Below are positions 7,535 to 15,759 of a stretch of 15,759 bases of DNA, piece after piece. How positions within the stretch are numbered: the stretch's first letter is position 1; every line of letters begins with the position of its first letter. Position numbers and translations under genes: made by a program. The notes beneath the pieces were generated by a model. That model ran no database searches. It was not told the origin of the DNA and saw nothing but the letters and a program-made list of their open reading frames with translations. Source of the stretch: CANHVK01 sp046304235 (GTDB taxonomy: Bacteria > Bacteroidota > Bacteroidia > Flavobacteriales_D > Crocinitomicaceae); assembly GCA_046304235.1 (NCBI GenBank), contig JBKCEW010000104.1, forward strand, positions 1 to 15,759. The letters run 5' to 3'.

Positions 7535-10500
7535 CCCTGTTTCTTTTGGTTCACCATTACCTTTATCTATGACATAATAATAAGTACCTGTAGGAAGATA
7601 TTCATCATTGTATTTTCCATCCCATGAATCATTGTAAGGAATTTTACTTTTATACACTTCATTCCCCCAACGATTAAATATAAACACTTGAACATTTGGA
7701 TATTTAGTTGCGTAGCCTATGTCCCAAGTATCATTATTCCCATCATTATCTGGTGTTATAATCTGTGGTAACTCTGAAATAACACAAGCTGGCATAGAGA
7801 TGTAAACACTATCCAAACAGTTATTCTTGTCCGTAAACATGATTTTAAAGGATTGTTGGTCTAAAGGTTTAGAATACTTGTTACCTACAAAATCTACTTT
7901 TGTTGTATCTGAAATATTATACCAGGTTAAAACATAATCACTCGGAACATTATCAAATTCAATGATACCGTTTTGCTTGTTACATAATGAAGCGGTAATA
8001 CGTGGATACAATTTCGTAGAATAAAAAGTAACTTGTATTTTATCTCGATTGCTATTGACACAATTAGAGCCATCGGAAATCACTTTATATTCTGAAGCAA
8101 AATAATCTTTTTCAATCAATACATCTGAAGTCAAAAGTAAATCATTTGAAGTCAAAGATTCAAACCAACCTATTGTTCCCTTTGTATATGGTTCTATATT
8201 TAGATTATCGATTATTGAAATATTGGATTTACAAAAAACTTGATTTTTATTATCTAAATCTACCTGCTCATTAAATTTAATCCATGTAATGATTAGTTTC
8301 AAACTGTCTGAACTTTCACATGCAGAAGGATCTTTTTTATATCTTGCCCAATACTCTTTAGACTGATCTACATTAACTGAATTAGATAAAGCAGGACTAT
8401 TTTTAGTATCGTACCAAGATAATATTCCTTGTGGATTCGCTAAGTTTGAGATATTGAGTTCGTTTACTGTATACGTTTTAGATGCACAAAGCTCGATCGG
8501 CTTTAAGATAGGTTTTATACCTGCATCTACCGTTATTGTTACTTTTTGTTTTACACTATAGCAACCATTATTATCTTTTAAAGCAATCCAATAATCTCCA
8601 GTACCAATAGGTATATTTTTACCAAGGAAATCGGTTAGTTTATCATTTTGTCCCAAATACCAATTCATCGAACCTGAGGTACTCGGTAAAGCATTGTATT
8701 TTGATTCAACATCATCTAATGTCGGCTTATCTATCAAACATAAAGCAGGAGATAGAATATATGGATTTGAAGATATGGATGGACCTGAAGAAGCATTCAC
8801 AATTATCTGTGTAGATTCACTAAGACAACCCAATTTAGATTTATTTTTAACATAATAAGTTTCACCATTTGAAATAACCTTATTCAATAAAGCTACATTT
8901 GAACTCGATGTTGCATAAAACAATTTTGTATTATCATTTGGATATAAATCATACAACATCAAAGCAGCTTGATTATTTGCACATAATATTGCTGTTGGTG
9001 CCGTAGGTGCTGTAGGATCATCTATTTTTACATACACTTCGTGACTACCAGCACTCGAACAGCCATCTTTTATAGCAATAGCTTTGTATTTCCCTTCTGT
9101 TAAAGGATTATTTACATCTTGTTTTACATTCAAATAAGACCACTCTATTGTCGTTCCAAGACTTGTTTGAGGAATTAAATCAGATACCTTAGCGTTATTA
9201 TCTTTGCAATAAAACAAACTATCACTTCCTACTGGTGTTCCCGGATTTTCATTGATCGTCACTTGAACCAATTCATTTGACAAACTTCCACATCCTAAAA
9301 CAGAAATTTGTTGCGCATAGTATTTTCCTTGGTGCAATAATTTAGTCGTAGTTGATAGCTCATTGTTTGCTTCGTCAAACCATTTTAAATTCGACACATT
9401 CATTTTTAAAGTCAAGTCAGCAATAGTAGCGTTTTCTGAAGAACAAAAGATCGCAGGATTGGCAAGAGAAGGTGTAGCTGGAGCGGGATTAACAACAACC
9501 GTTGTGTCATTTGAAGCAGACTTACAACCAGCAACGGTAATACTAACTTCATATACACCACTTTCATTTACAGTTAATGTTGACAAATTTCCAACAACAA
9601 CACCCGATTTTTTCCATTCATAAGTACCCACCTGAGATGAGATACCAGTTAACACAACGTCTTTCCCTTCACAAAATTCAATAGGGCCAGATGAAGTAAT
9701 CTTCGAAGGAGACGAAGGATTTTGGATTTTGGTAATTGCAATCAAATCACTAGCTGTACATCCATTCGCTGCAGTTACGGTTACTGTATAGGTTCCATCA
9801 TCCGAAATGGTTAAACCAGCAACTGAACTCACTGTCGATGTTCCATCTGACCAAGAATACGTTCCTCCACCAGTAGCTGTCAAACTTATCGAAGTATTAA
9901 TACAATCGATTTGTGTAACACCTGTATTATTGGTAATACCAACAGTTGGAGCTGTAATGTCTTTTGTAATCGATATGCTTTCAGTATCGGTACATCCATT
10001 TGAACCGGTTACGGTTACAGTGTATGATCCAGCATTAGAAACGTTTAAGCCTGCGACTGAACTCACTGTTGAAGTCCCATCTGACCAAGAATAGGTACCT
10101 CCACCAGTAGCTGTCAAACTAATCGAAGTATTTGTACAATTTACTTCAGTAGCTCCTGTGTTGTTGGTAATGCCTGCTGTAGGATTTGTAATATCTTTAG
10201 TAATAGTTATTAATTCTGTATCGGTACACCCATTAGCTGCAGTAACCGTTACCGTGTACGTTCCAGCATCCGATACCGATAATGCATCTACCGCACTTAC
10301 TGTAGAAGTTCCATCAGACCAAGAATACGTACCTCCGCCAGTTGCTGTCAAACTTATTGTTGGATTCGTACAATCGATTCGGGTAACTCCAGTATTGTTT
10401 GTTATTCCAGCTACAGGTGGTGAAGCAACTTTCGTAATTGCAATCAAATCACTAGCTGTACAGCCATTTGCTACTGTTACGGTTACGGTATATGTTCCAG

Positions 10501-13500
10501 CATCTGAAACGGTTAAGCCTGCGACTGAACTCACTGTCGAAGTTCCATCTGACCAAGAATATGTACCGCCACCCGTTGCTGTCAAACTGATAGTAGTATT
10601 AGTACAATCGATTTGGGTAACACCTGTATTATTGGTAATACCAACAGTTGGAGCTGTAATGTCTTTTGTAATCGATATGCTTTCAGTGTCGGTACATCCA
10701 TTTGATCCGGTTACGGTTACTATGTACGTTCCTGCATCTGAAACAGACAAAGCATCAACCACAGTCACCGTTGAAGTCCCATCTGACCAAGAATAAGATC
10801 CTCCTCCAGTAGCTGTTAAACTAATCGAAGTGTTTGTACAATTTACTTCAGTAGCTCCTGTGTTGTTGGTAATGCCTGCTGTAGGATTTGTAATATCTTT
10901 AGTAATAGTTATTGTTTCTGTGTCGGTACACCCATTAGCTGCAGTAACTGTTACCGTGTACGTTCCAGCATCCGATACCGATAATACATCTACCACACTT
11001 ACTGTAGAAGTTCCATCAGACCAAGAATACGTACCTCCTCCTGTTGCCGTCAAACTGATTGTTGGATTCGTACAATCGATTCGGGTAACTCCTGTATTGT
11101 TTGTTATTCCAGCTACAGGTGGTGAAGCGACTTTCGTAATTGCAATCAAATCGTTACCTGTACAGCCATTTGCTGCTGTTACAGTTACTGTATAGGTTCC
11201 AGCATTAGAAATGGTTAAACCAGCAACTGAACTCAGTGTCGATGTTCCATCTGACCAAGAATACGTTCCGCCGCCAGTAGCTGTCAAACTAATCGAAGTA
11301 TTTATACAATCAATTTGGGTAACACCTGTATTATTGGTAATACCAACTGTTGGAGCTGTAATGTCTTTTGTAATCGATATGCTTTCAGTGTCGGTACATC
11401 CATTTGAACCGGTTACGGTTACTATATACGTTCCTGCATCAGAAACGGTTAAATCTGCGACTGAACTCACCGTTGAAGTCCCATCTGACCAAGAATAGGT
11501 TCCTCCTCCAGTAGCTGTTAAACTAATCGAAATGTTTGTACAATTTACTTCAGTAGCTCCTGTGTTGTTGGTAATGCCTGCTATAGGATTTGTAATGTCT
11601 TTTGTAATAGTTATTAATTCTGTATCGGTACACCCATTGGCTGCAGTAACCGTTACCGTGTACGTACCAGCATCCGATACCGATAATGCATCTACCACAC
11701 TTACTGTAGAAGTTCCATCTGACCAAGAATACGTACCTCCTCCAGTTGCTGTCAAACTTATTGTTGGATTGGTACAATCTATTTTGGAAACTCCAGTATT
11801 GTTTGTTATTCCAGCTACAGGTGGTGAAGCAACTTTCGTAATTGCAATCAAATCAATACCTGTACAGCCATTTGCTGCTGTTACAGTTACTGTATAGGTT
11901 CCAGCATTAGAAACGGTTAAACCAGCAACTGAACTCACTGTCGAAGTTCCATCTGACCATGAATATGTTCCTCCTCCGGTTGCTGTCAAACTTATCGAAG
12001 TGTTAATACAATCAATTTGTGTAACACCTGTATTATTGGTAATACCAACTGTTGGAGCTGTAATGTCTTTTGTAATCGATATGCTTTCAGTATCGGTACA
12101 TCCATTTGAACCGGTTACGGTTACTATATACGTTCCTGCATCTGAAACAGACAAAGCATCAACCACACTCACTGTTGAAGTCCCATCTGACCAAGAATAA
12201 GATCCTCCTCCAGTAGCTGTTAAACTAATCGAAATGTTTGTACAATTTACTTCAGTAACTCCAGTGTTATTGGTAATACCTGCTGTAGGAGTTGTAATAT
12301 CTTTAGTAATAGTTATTAATTCTGTATCTATACACCCATTGGCTGCAGTAACCGTTACCGTGTACGTACCAGCATCCGATACCGATAATGCATCTACCGC
12401 ACTTACTGTAGAAGTTCCATCTGACCAAGAATACGTACCTCCTCCAGTTGCTGTCAAACTTATTGTTGGATTGGTACAATCGATTTGGGTAACTCCAGTA
12501 TTGTTCGTAATTCCAGCTACAGGTGGTGAAGCAACTTTCGTAATTGCAATCAAATCGTTACCTGTACAGCCATTTGCTGCTGTTACAGTTACTGTATAGG
12601 TTCCAGCATTAGAAACGTTTAAGCCTGCCACAGAACTCACTATTGAAGTTCCATCTGACCATGAATATGTACCGCCACCCGTTGCTGTCAAACTGATAGT
12701 AGTATTAATACAATCGATTTGTGTAACACCTGTATTATTGGTAATTCCTGCAGTTGGAGCTGTGATGTCTTTTGTAATCGATATGCTTTCAGTGTCGGTA
12801 CATCCATTTGAACCGGTTACGGATACTATATACGTTCCTGCATCAGAAACGGTTAAATCTGCGACTGAACTCACCGTTGAAGTCCCATCTGACCAAGAAT
12901 AGGTACCTCCTCCAGTAGCTGTTAAACTAATCGAAATGTTTGTACAATTTACTTCATTAGCTCCTGTGTTGTTGGTAATGCCTGCAGTTGGTAAGGTCGG
13001 TATTGGATCAACTGTTACTGAAGTAGCGTCAGAAACTTGTGTGATGTCTGCTGTTTTTCTTACTTTAACATTGTGACTTCCTGGAGAAACACCTGTAAAT
13101 GTAGCAGAAGATTGATACGTACCACCGTCAATACTATATTCATATCCTGTTCCTTCAGCAGGTGAAGAAACCACAACAGTACCTGTAGATACTGTACAAG
13201 TAGGTTGAACCGTTACACTTACCGTAGGTGCTGGAGGCGGAACAACAAAAATACCACACAGTGGTATGGTTATAGCAGATGAACCAAACTCAAAAGCTCC
13301 AGCATCAGGTACAGCAGTTCTAGTAAAACCTACAATATCCGTCGTTAAAACAGAAGAAGTTGCGTAGTCAATTGCAGGAGAACCTACGGACAACGTAAAA
13401 TCTTTACTAGCAACGTTTGTTAATAAGGGATCTGAAGTACTTGCTCCGGTGGTATTTCCTCCCCCAGCAGCATCTACGATCGAGTTTTGTATCGTTACTC

Positions 13501-14683
13501 CTGTGCTCACATCTTTAAACTCATTTCCCCAAACTATGGAATTATTCAAATTCACCGTACCACTTGAGCGATACACACCAGCATTTCCAGAGGAATAATC
13601 TGAAGAGTTATTAGCTATTGTACAATTATTTATATTCATTGTACCTCCTGAAACATAAATTACTCCTTCATAGGAATCGTTGATGTTTTCAAAAAACAAC
13701 GAATTCTCAATCAAGGCGTTCCCCCCTCCTTCAAAAGTAATCGCACTTCCTCCTCGTGCTCCATTTTCATGAAAATAAGAGTTTGAAACTTGAAAAGATG
13801 TTTGATTAAAACTCAACGCCCCCCCACGATATAGTAGTGTTCCCGGGTAGCCCAAATAACCTCCTCTGAAAACACAATTTGAAATAACACATAATCCAGC
13901 TTTATAGGTAGCTATAAATCCTCCACCATCCGGATAATACAAGATGGTTCTTGGTAAACAATAATTAAAGTTGCAACTAGTTACAATTAATCGACAACCA
14001 CTCTGTGCATATAAAGAACCACCCGGAAGTGTAAAATTAGTATTGTTATTTAAAAAATCGCAAGATGTAAGAGTAACAACCGCAGGCTTACTTAAGGATG
14101 ACGTTGGATCTTTTCGCACACAAATAGCACCTCCTCCAACACTGTTTGGAGAGGCAGTATAATTTCCATCAAACACACAGCTCGATATGTTTATCCTTGT
14201 GGTATCAATTGTATTACTAGCACCTATTGTAATTGCACCAGCTTCAATATAATTCTTAATTTTTACATGTTGCAAGGTAAACTCAGTTACATTACAATTT
14301 CCTGAACACGTTGAGTACCCACCAAGATCGGAGAATAAGGGATTAGTAAAATTAAAGGTTGAGAGAAAAATGGTATTTTCTTTTCCTGCTCCAATAATAA
14401 TTAAGCCCTTTTTTTTAACCGAAATTGACTCATTTTTATAGGTTCCAGCATCCACTAAAATACTATCATTATCCGCTGCAACAGCGATGGCTTTAGTTAA
14501 GGTTAAATATGGTTGAGCAGGTAATAAACCCGAATTTGAATTATTACCGATGGCAGTACAATATACATCACCCGTTAAATCACCGTCATTCACATAAATC
14601 TTCTTCGCATTTAATGAAAAATTAAAAAAAAATATGGCAATTATGACCGCTAATCTATTTTTATATTGAGTTATTAAATGCAT
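7514..14683 (-). CDS. Giant repeat adhesin-like surface protein, T9SS type B (CHU_C) cargo
   Basis: 2389 residues. Signal peptide 1-26 (core LAVIIAIFFFNFSL, cleavage near LNA/KK). Residues 27-470 form a right-handed parallel beta-helix (TLTKAIAVAADNDSILVDAGTY, then repeated N-C-F/I strands). Residues 487-566 are a SprB-repeat-like domain (TVQPTCTVSTGTVVVSSP...YSIDGGTYQSS). Residues 567-1658 are 14 tandem Ig-like repeats of 78 residues. Residues 1659-1738 form another Ig-like domain, and about 1739-2304 hold some seven divergent modules, each with a C near the start and most with a later W(F/Y). Residues 2305-2389 are the gliding-motility-associated C-terminal domain (QIITPDNDGNND, FNRWGNEVY, PTGTYYYVI), the T9SS type B signal. 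Expected to be exported by Sec and T9SS and displayed outside the cell; an adhesin or surface-filament role fits but the ligand is unknown. It begins 17 nt after the upstream gene, so the two are probably cotranscribed. Confidence 0.95.
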   Translation of the reverse strand: MHLITQYKNRLAVIIAIFFFNFSLNAKKIYVNDGDLTGDVYCTAIGNNSNSGLLPAQPYLTLTKAIAVAADNDSILVDAGTYKNESISVKKKGLIIIGAGKENTIFLSTFNFTNPLFSDLGGYSTCSGNCNVTEFTLQHVKIKNYIEAGAITIGASNTIDTTRINISSCVFDGNYTASPNSVGGGAICVRKDPTSSLSKPAVVTLTSCDFLNNNTNFTLPGGSLYAQSGCRLIVTSCNFNYCLPRTILYYPDGGGFIATYKAGLCVISNCVFRGGYLGYPGTLLYRGGALSFNQTSFQVSNSYFHENGARGGSAITFEGGGNALIENSLFFENINDSYEGVIYVSGGTMNINNCTIANNSSDYSSGNAGVYRSSGTVNLNNSIVWGNEFKDVSTGVTIQNSIVDAAGGGNTTGASTSDPLLTNVASKDFTLSVGSPAIDYATSSVLTTDIVGFTRTAVPDAGAFEFGSSAITIPLCGIFVVPPPAPTVSVTVQPTCTVSTGTVVVSSPAEGTGYEYSIDGGTYQSSATFTGVSPGSHNVKVRKTADITQVSDATSVTVDPIPTLPTAGITNNTGANEVNCTNISISLTATGGGTYSWSDGTSTVSSVADLTVSDAGTYIVSVTGSNGCTDTESISITKDITAPTAGITNNTGVTQIDCINTTISLTATGGGTYSWSDGTSIVSSVAGLNVSNAGTYTVTVTAANGCTGNDLIAITKVASPPVAGITNNTGVTQIDCTNPTISLTATGGGTYSWSDGTSTVSAVDALSVSDAGTYTVTVTAANGCIDTELITITKDITTPTAGITNNTGVTEVNCTNISISLTATGGGSYSWSDGTSTVSVVDALSVSDAGTYIVTVTGSNGCTDTESISITKDITAPTVGITNNTGVTQIDCINTSISLTATGGGTYSWSDGTSTVSSVAGLTVSNAGTYTVTVTAANGCTGIDLIAITKVASPPVAGITNNTGVSKIDCTNPTISLTATGGGTYSWSDGTSTVSVVDALSVSDAGTYTVTVTAANGCTDTELITITKDITNPIAGITNNTGATEVNCTNISISLTATGGGTYSWSDGTSTVSSVADLTVSDAGTYIVTVTGSNGCTDTESISITKDITAPTVGITNNTGVTQIDCINTSISLTATGGGTYSWSDGTSTLSSVAGLTISNAGTYTVTVTAANGCTGNDLIAITKVASPPVAGITNNTGVTRIDCTNPTISLTATGGGTYSWSDGTSTVSVVDVLSVSDAGTYTVTVTAANGCTDTETITITKDITNPTAGITNNTGATEVNCTNTSISLTATGGGSYSWSDGTSTVTVVDALSVSDAGTYIVTVTGSNGCTDTESISITKDITAPTVGITNNTGVTQIDCTNTTISLTATGGGTYSWSDGTSTVSSVAGLTVSDAGTYTVTVTVANGCTASDLIAITKVASPPVAGITNNTGVTRIDCTNPTISLTATGGGTYSWSDGTSTVSAVDALSVSDAGTYTVTVTAANGCTDTELITITKDITNPTAGITNNTGATEVNCTNTSISLTATGGGTYSWSDGTSTVSSVAGLNVSNAGSYTVTVTGSNGCTDTESISITKDITAPTVGITNNTGVTQIDCINTSISLTATGGGTYSWSDGTSTVSSVAGLTISDDGTYTVTVTAANGCTASDLIAITKIQNPSSPSKITSSGPIEFCEGKDVVLTGISSQVGTYEWKKSGVVVGNLSTLTVNESGVYEVSITVAGCKSASNDTTVVVNPAPATPSLANPAIFCSSENATIADLTLKMNVSNLKWFDEANNELSTTTKLLHQGKYYAQQISVLGCGSLSNELVQVTINENPGTPVGSDSLFYCKDNNAKVSDLIPQTSLGTTIEWSYLNVKQDVNNPLTEGKYKAIAIKDGCSSAGSHEVYVKIDDPTAPTAPTAILCANNQAALMLYDLYPNDNTKLFYATSSSNVALLNKVISNGETYYVKNKSKLGCLSESTQIIVNASSGPSISSNPYILSPALCLIDKPTLDDVESKYNALPSTSGSMNWYLGQNDKLTDFLGKNIPIGTGDYWIALKDNNGCYSVKQKVTITVDAGIKPILKPIELCASKTYTVNELNISNLANPQGILSWYDTKNSPALSNSVNVDQSKEYWARYKKDPSACESSDSLKLIITWIKFNEQVDLDNKNQVFCKSNISIIDNLNIEPYTKGTIGWFESLTSNDLLLTSDVLIEKDYFASEYKVISDGSNCVNSNRDKIQVTFYSTKLYPRITASLCNKQNGIIEFDNVPSDYVLTWYNISDTTKVDFVGNKYSKPLDQQSFKIMFTDKNNCLDSVYISMPACVISELPQIITPDNDGNNDTWDIGYATKYPNVQVFIFNRWGNEVYKSKIPYNDSWDGKYNDEYLPTGTYYYVIDKGNGEPKETGFVELVK
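9710..12985 (-). repeat. 14 coding tandem repeats of 234 bp in an A-B-C higher-order pattern (702 bp)
   Basis: Each unit begins (A/V)GITNNTG and has the plan C14...SLTATGGG-(T/S)YSWSDGTS...NGC62. Type A units have EVNC, TGSNGC and KDITAPT. Type B have QIDC, AANGC, DLIAITK and the linker KVASPPV. Type C have DCTNPTISL and KDITNPT-like ends. The order is ABC ABC ABC ABC AB. Triplets lie at 12985-12284, 12283-11582, 11581-10880 and 10879-10178, with the final AB at 10177-9710; the last unit drifts into KIQNPSS. All units have exactly 78 codons with no indels. The plus strand stays partly open here only because the repeats are so similar. Confidence 0.95.
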
Positions 14684-14700
14684 TTTATAGTTTTCATTAT

Positions 14701-15759
14701 TTAGAATTGTATCTTATAAGTCTGGTATTCATCATTTGCATTTTTAAGCTCTATCATGTACAATCCTTCAGACAATTCAGGGAAACTAAACTCTCTTTGA
14801 TTCATTCCTTTTTCAGAAACCCAATCGGTTTGGTACACTAGCTGACCAACAGAATTAAATAGTTTCAATTCCATTTGACCAATAGAACTAGACTCATAAC
14901 TCAATGCAAATTCATGATTTATAGCAGGGTTTGGATGTATTTTATATTTCGTTTCTGCATTAGATGTTGTGTATTCAAAATTCACTGATTCAACATCTGA
15001 ATACTCATATTTACCATCATAATCTGTTTGTTTCAAACGATAGTATGAAACCCCTTCATACGGTTTGTTATCAAAACCGAAATAGTATAAGTTCACTGTA
15101 CTAATACCCGCTCCTGGTTTTTTAAACAATTCATTGAAATGCTGTCCATCTTGGGATCGTTCCACTGTAAAGTAATCGTTGTTGGTTTCACTTGCCGTAG
15201 CCCAATCTAGACGCACACGGTTTGTTTGAGGTTTTGCAGTGAAGTACAACAAATGAATTGGTAAAGCTGATGCTTCGTCTCCAGCCGCCATATCAAAACT
15301 GAAAGTAGTTAGACCAGACCAAGTTAATGTATTTGTTGCAACATCTACCCCACCAGTTCCCTCTGCTATACCGTTTGTAATGTTTGGTGAAGCACTCGTG
15401 TTAGTAAAGGTTACCGGTTTATACCATGTACCACTACTCACTTTTACAGGTACTAATTTAGATTCATCACCCGTAACATCTCCATCGATGTAAGTGTAAG
15501 TTATCGAATAGTTTGGTGTACCTGATAATCCAGAAGGTGAAACCGACCAATAACGACTAATATAATTTTGGAAGTTAGCCGCAACGAAACCTGGAGCTAC
15601 TGTATTTTTTACATACGTGGTGATAAACGAACCTGTAGTTGCACCAGCACTAAAATTCAAAGACATAGGAGTGTAGTTATTACCCTGACCCATTGGGAAA
15701 ATGTAGTTTGTGTTTGTATTCACAAAACGTTTAATGAACGCTGTTTCACTTGCGGTAGC
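14701..15759 (-). CDS. C-terminal part of a T9SS type A secreted protein (5' end outside window)
   Basis: The open frame enters from the right edge (ATASETAFIKRF...) and 352 residues are visible. A GTG at 15723 could be misread as a start, but the frame continues upstream of it and no signal peptide is present, so the gene is cut by the window. Visible residues 13-35 match an FPMG...NNYTPMSL module. From 166 comes a fibronectin-like domain (LPIHLLYFTA...VRLDWATASETNNDYFTVERS...YYRLKQTDYDGKY). Residues 271-352 are a complete type A T9SS sorting domain (KIHPNPA, LFNSVGQLVYQ, LSEGLYMIELK, ending YKIQF). The same modules in the same order close the giant protein at 6175-1, so the two are paralogous over this region. 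Function of the missing N-terminal part is unknown. It lies 17 nt upstream of the 2389-residue gene. Confidence 0.92.
   Translation of the reverse strand, partial: ATASETAFIKRFVNTNTNYIFPMGQGNNYTPMSLNFSAGATTGSFITTYVKNTVAPGFVAANFQNYISRYWSVSPSGLSGTPNYSITYTYIDGDVTGDESKLVPVKVSSGTWYKPVTFTNTSASPNITNGIAEGTGGVDVATNTLTWSGLTTFSFDMAAGDEASALPIHLLYFTAKPQTNRVRLDWATASETNNDYFTVERSQDGQHFNELFKKPGAGISTVNLYYFGFDNKPYEGVSYYRLKQTDYDGKYEYSDVESVNFEYTTSNAETKYKIHPNPAINHEFALSYESSSIGQMELKLFNSVGQLVYQTDWVSEKGMNQREFSFPELSEGLYMIELKNANDEYQTYKIQF

Noticed and set aside
11550..11777. Minus-strand open frame of 75 codons rich in Y, R and W
   Set aside because: It is an out-of-frame reading within the repeat array of the giant gene on the same strand.
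9807..12599. Chain of plus-strand open frames of 66-212 codons with a repeated VEVPSDQEYVPPPVAVKL-like product
   Set aside because: They are the antisense of the 78-codon repeat array; their spacing of 702 bp simply mirrors the higher-order repeat, and they have no signal peptide or start context of their own.
9710..12985. CRISPR-like or satellite DNA
   Set aside because: The period is exactly 78 codons, in frame, with protein-level constraint; it is a coding Ig-like repeat.
15721..15723. GTG start codon for the right-most gene
   Set aside because: The frame stays open to the window edge, no signal peptide follows, and the homologous module in the 6175 gene extends further upstream.

Overview
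The window looks like part of a Bacteroidota chromosome, most likely of the Flavobacteriia/Cytophagia type. The evidence is an AT-rich sequence, start codons without Shine-Dalgarno sites, a good match to the Bacteroidota TTTG-N19-TAnnTTTG promoter, and three large secreted proteins. One of these carries a complete type A sorting domain of the type IX secretion system (T9SS), one a type B (gliding-motility-associated, CHU_C-like) C-terminus, and the third is cut by the window edge at the start of what looks like a type A domain. No rRNA, tRNA, CRISPR array, transposase or phage gene is visible. Every supported gene lies on the minus strand.

Read in the direction of transcription (right to left): (1) 15759-14701 is the 3' part of a T9SS type A protein whose start lies outside the window. 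(2) 17 nt later comes a 2389-residue protein (14683-7514). It has a signal peptide, a parallel beta-helix, one SprB-repeat-like domain, 14 near-identical 78-residue Ig-like repeats, about eight more divergent Ig-like modules and a T9SS type B C-terminus. (3) 39 nt later comes an 82-residue lipoprotein (7474-7226), with a probable promoter of its own embedded in the end of the giant gene and a strong intrinsic terminator right after it. (4) About 1 kb without a gene (7191-6176) is packed with repeats: three and a third copies of a ~122-bp tandem unit, two copies of a 37-bp inverted-repeat element, two copies of a ~65-bp repeat and a G/C-rich hairpin element. (5) A second giant T9SS protein starts at 6175 and runs off the left edge after 2058 codons, just where its type A sorting domain begins (...KIYPN).

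Genes 1-3 probably form one transcription unit that ends at the terminator at 7193-7217. The giant proteins are predicted to cross the inner membrane by Sec and the outer membrane by T9SS, and then to be attached to or released from the cell surface, where beta-helix and Ig-like stalks usually serve adhesion or surface-layer roles. No enzyme active site was recognised in any of them.

The most notable structure is a higher-order repeat in the 2389-residue protein. The 78-residue units alternate as A-B-C with a 702-bp period (ABC x4 + AB), and there are signs of a 1404-bp super-period. The second is the dense mosaic of non-coding palindromic repeats between 6.2 and 7.2 kb.
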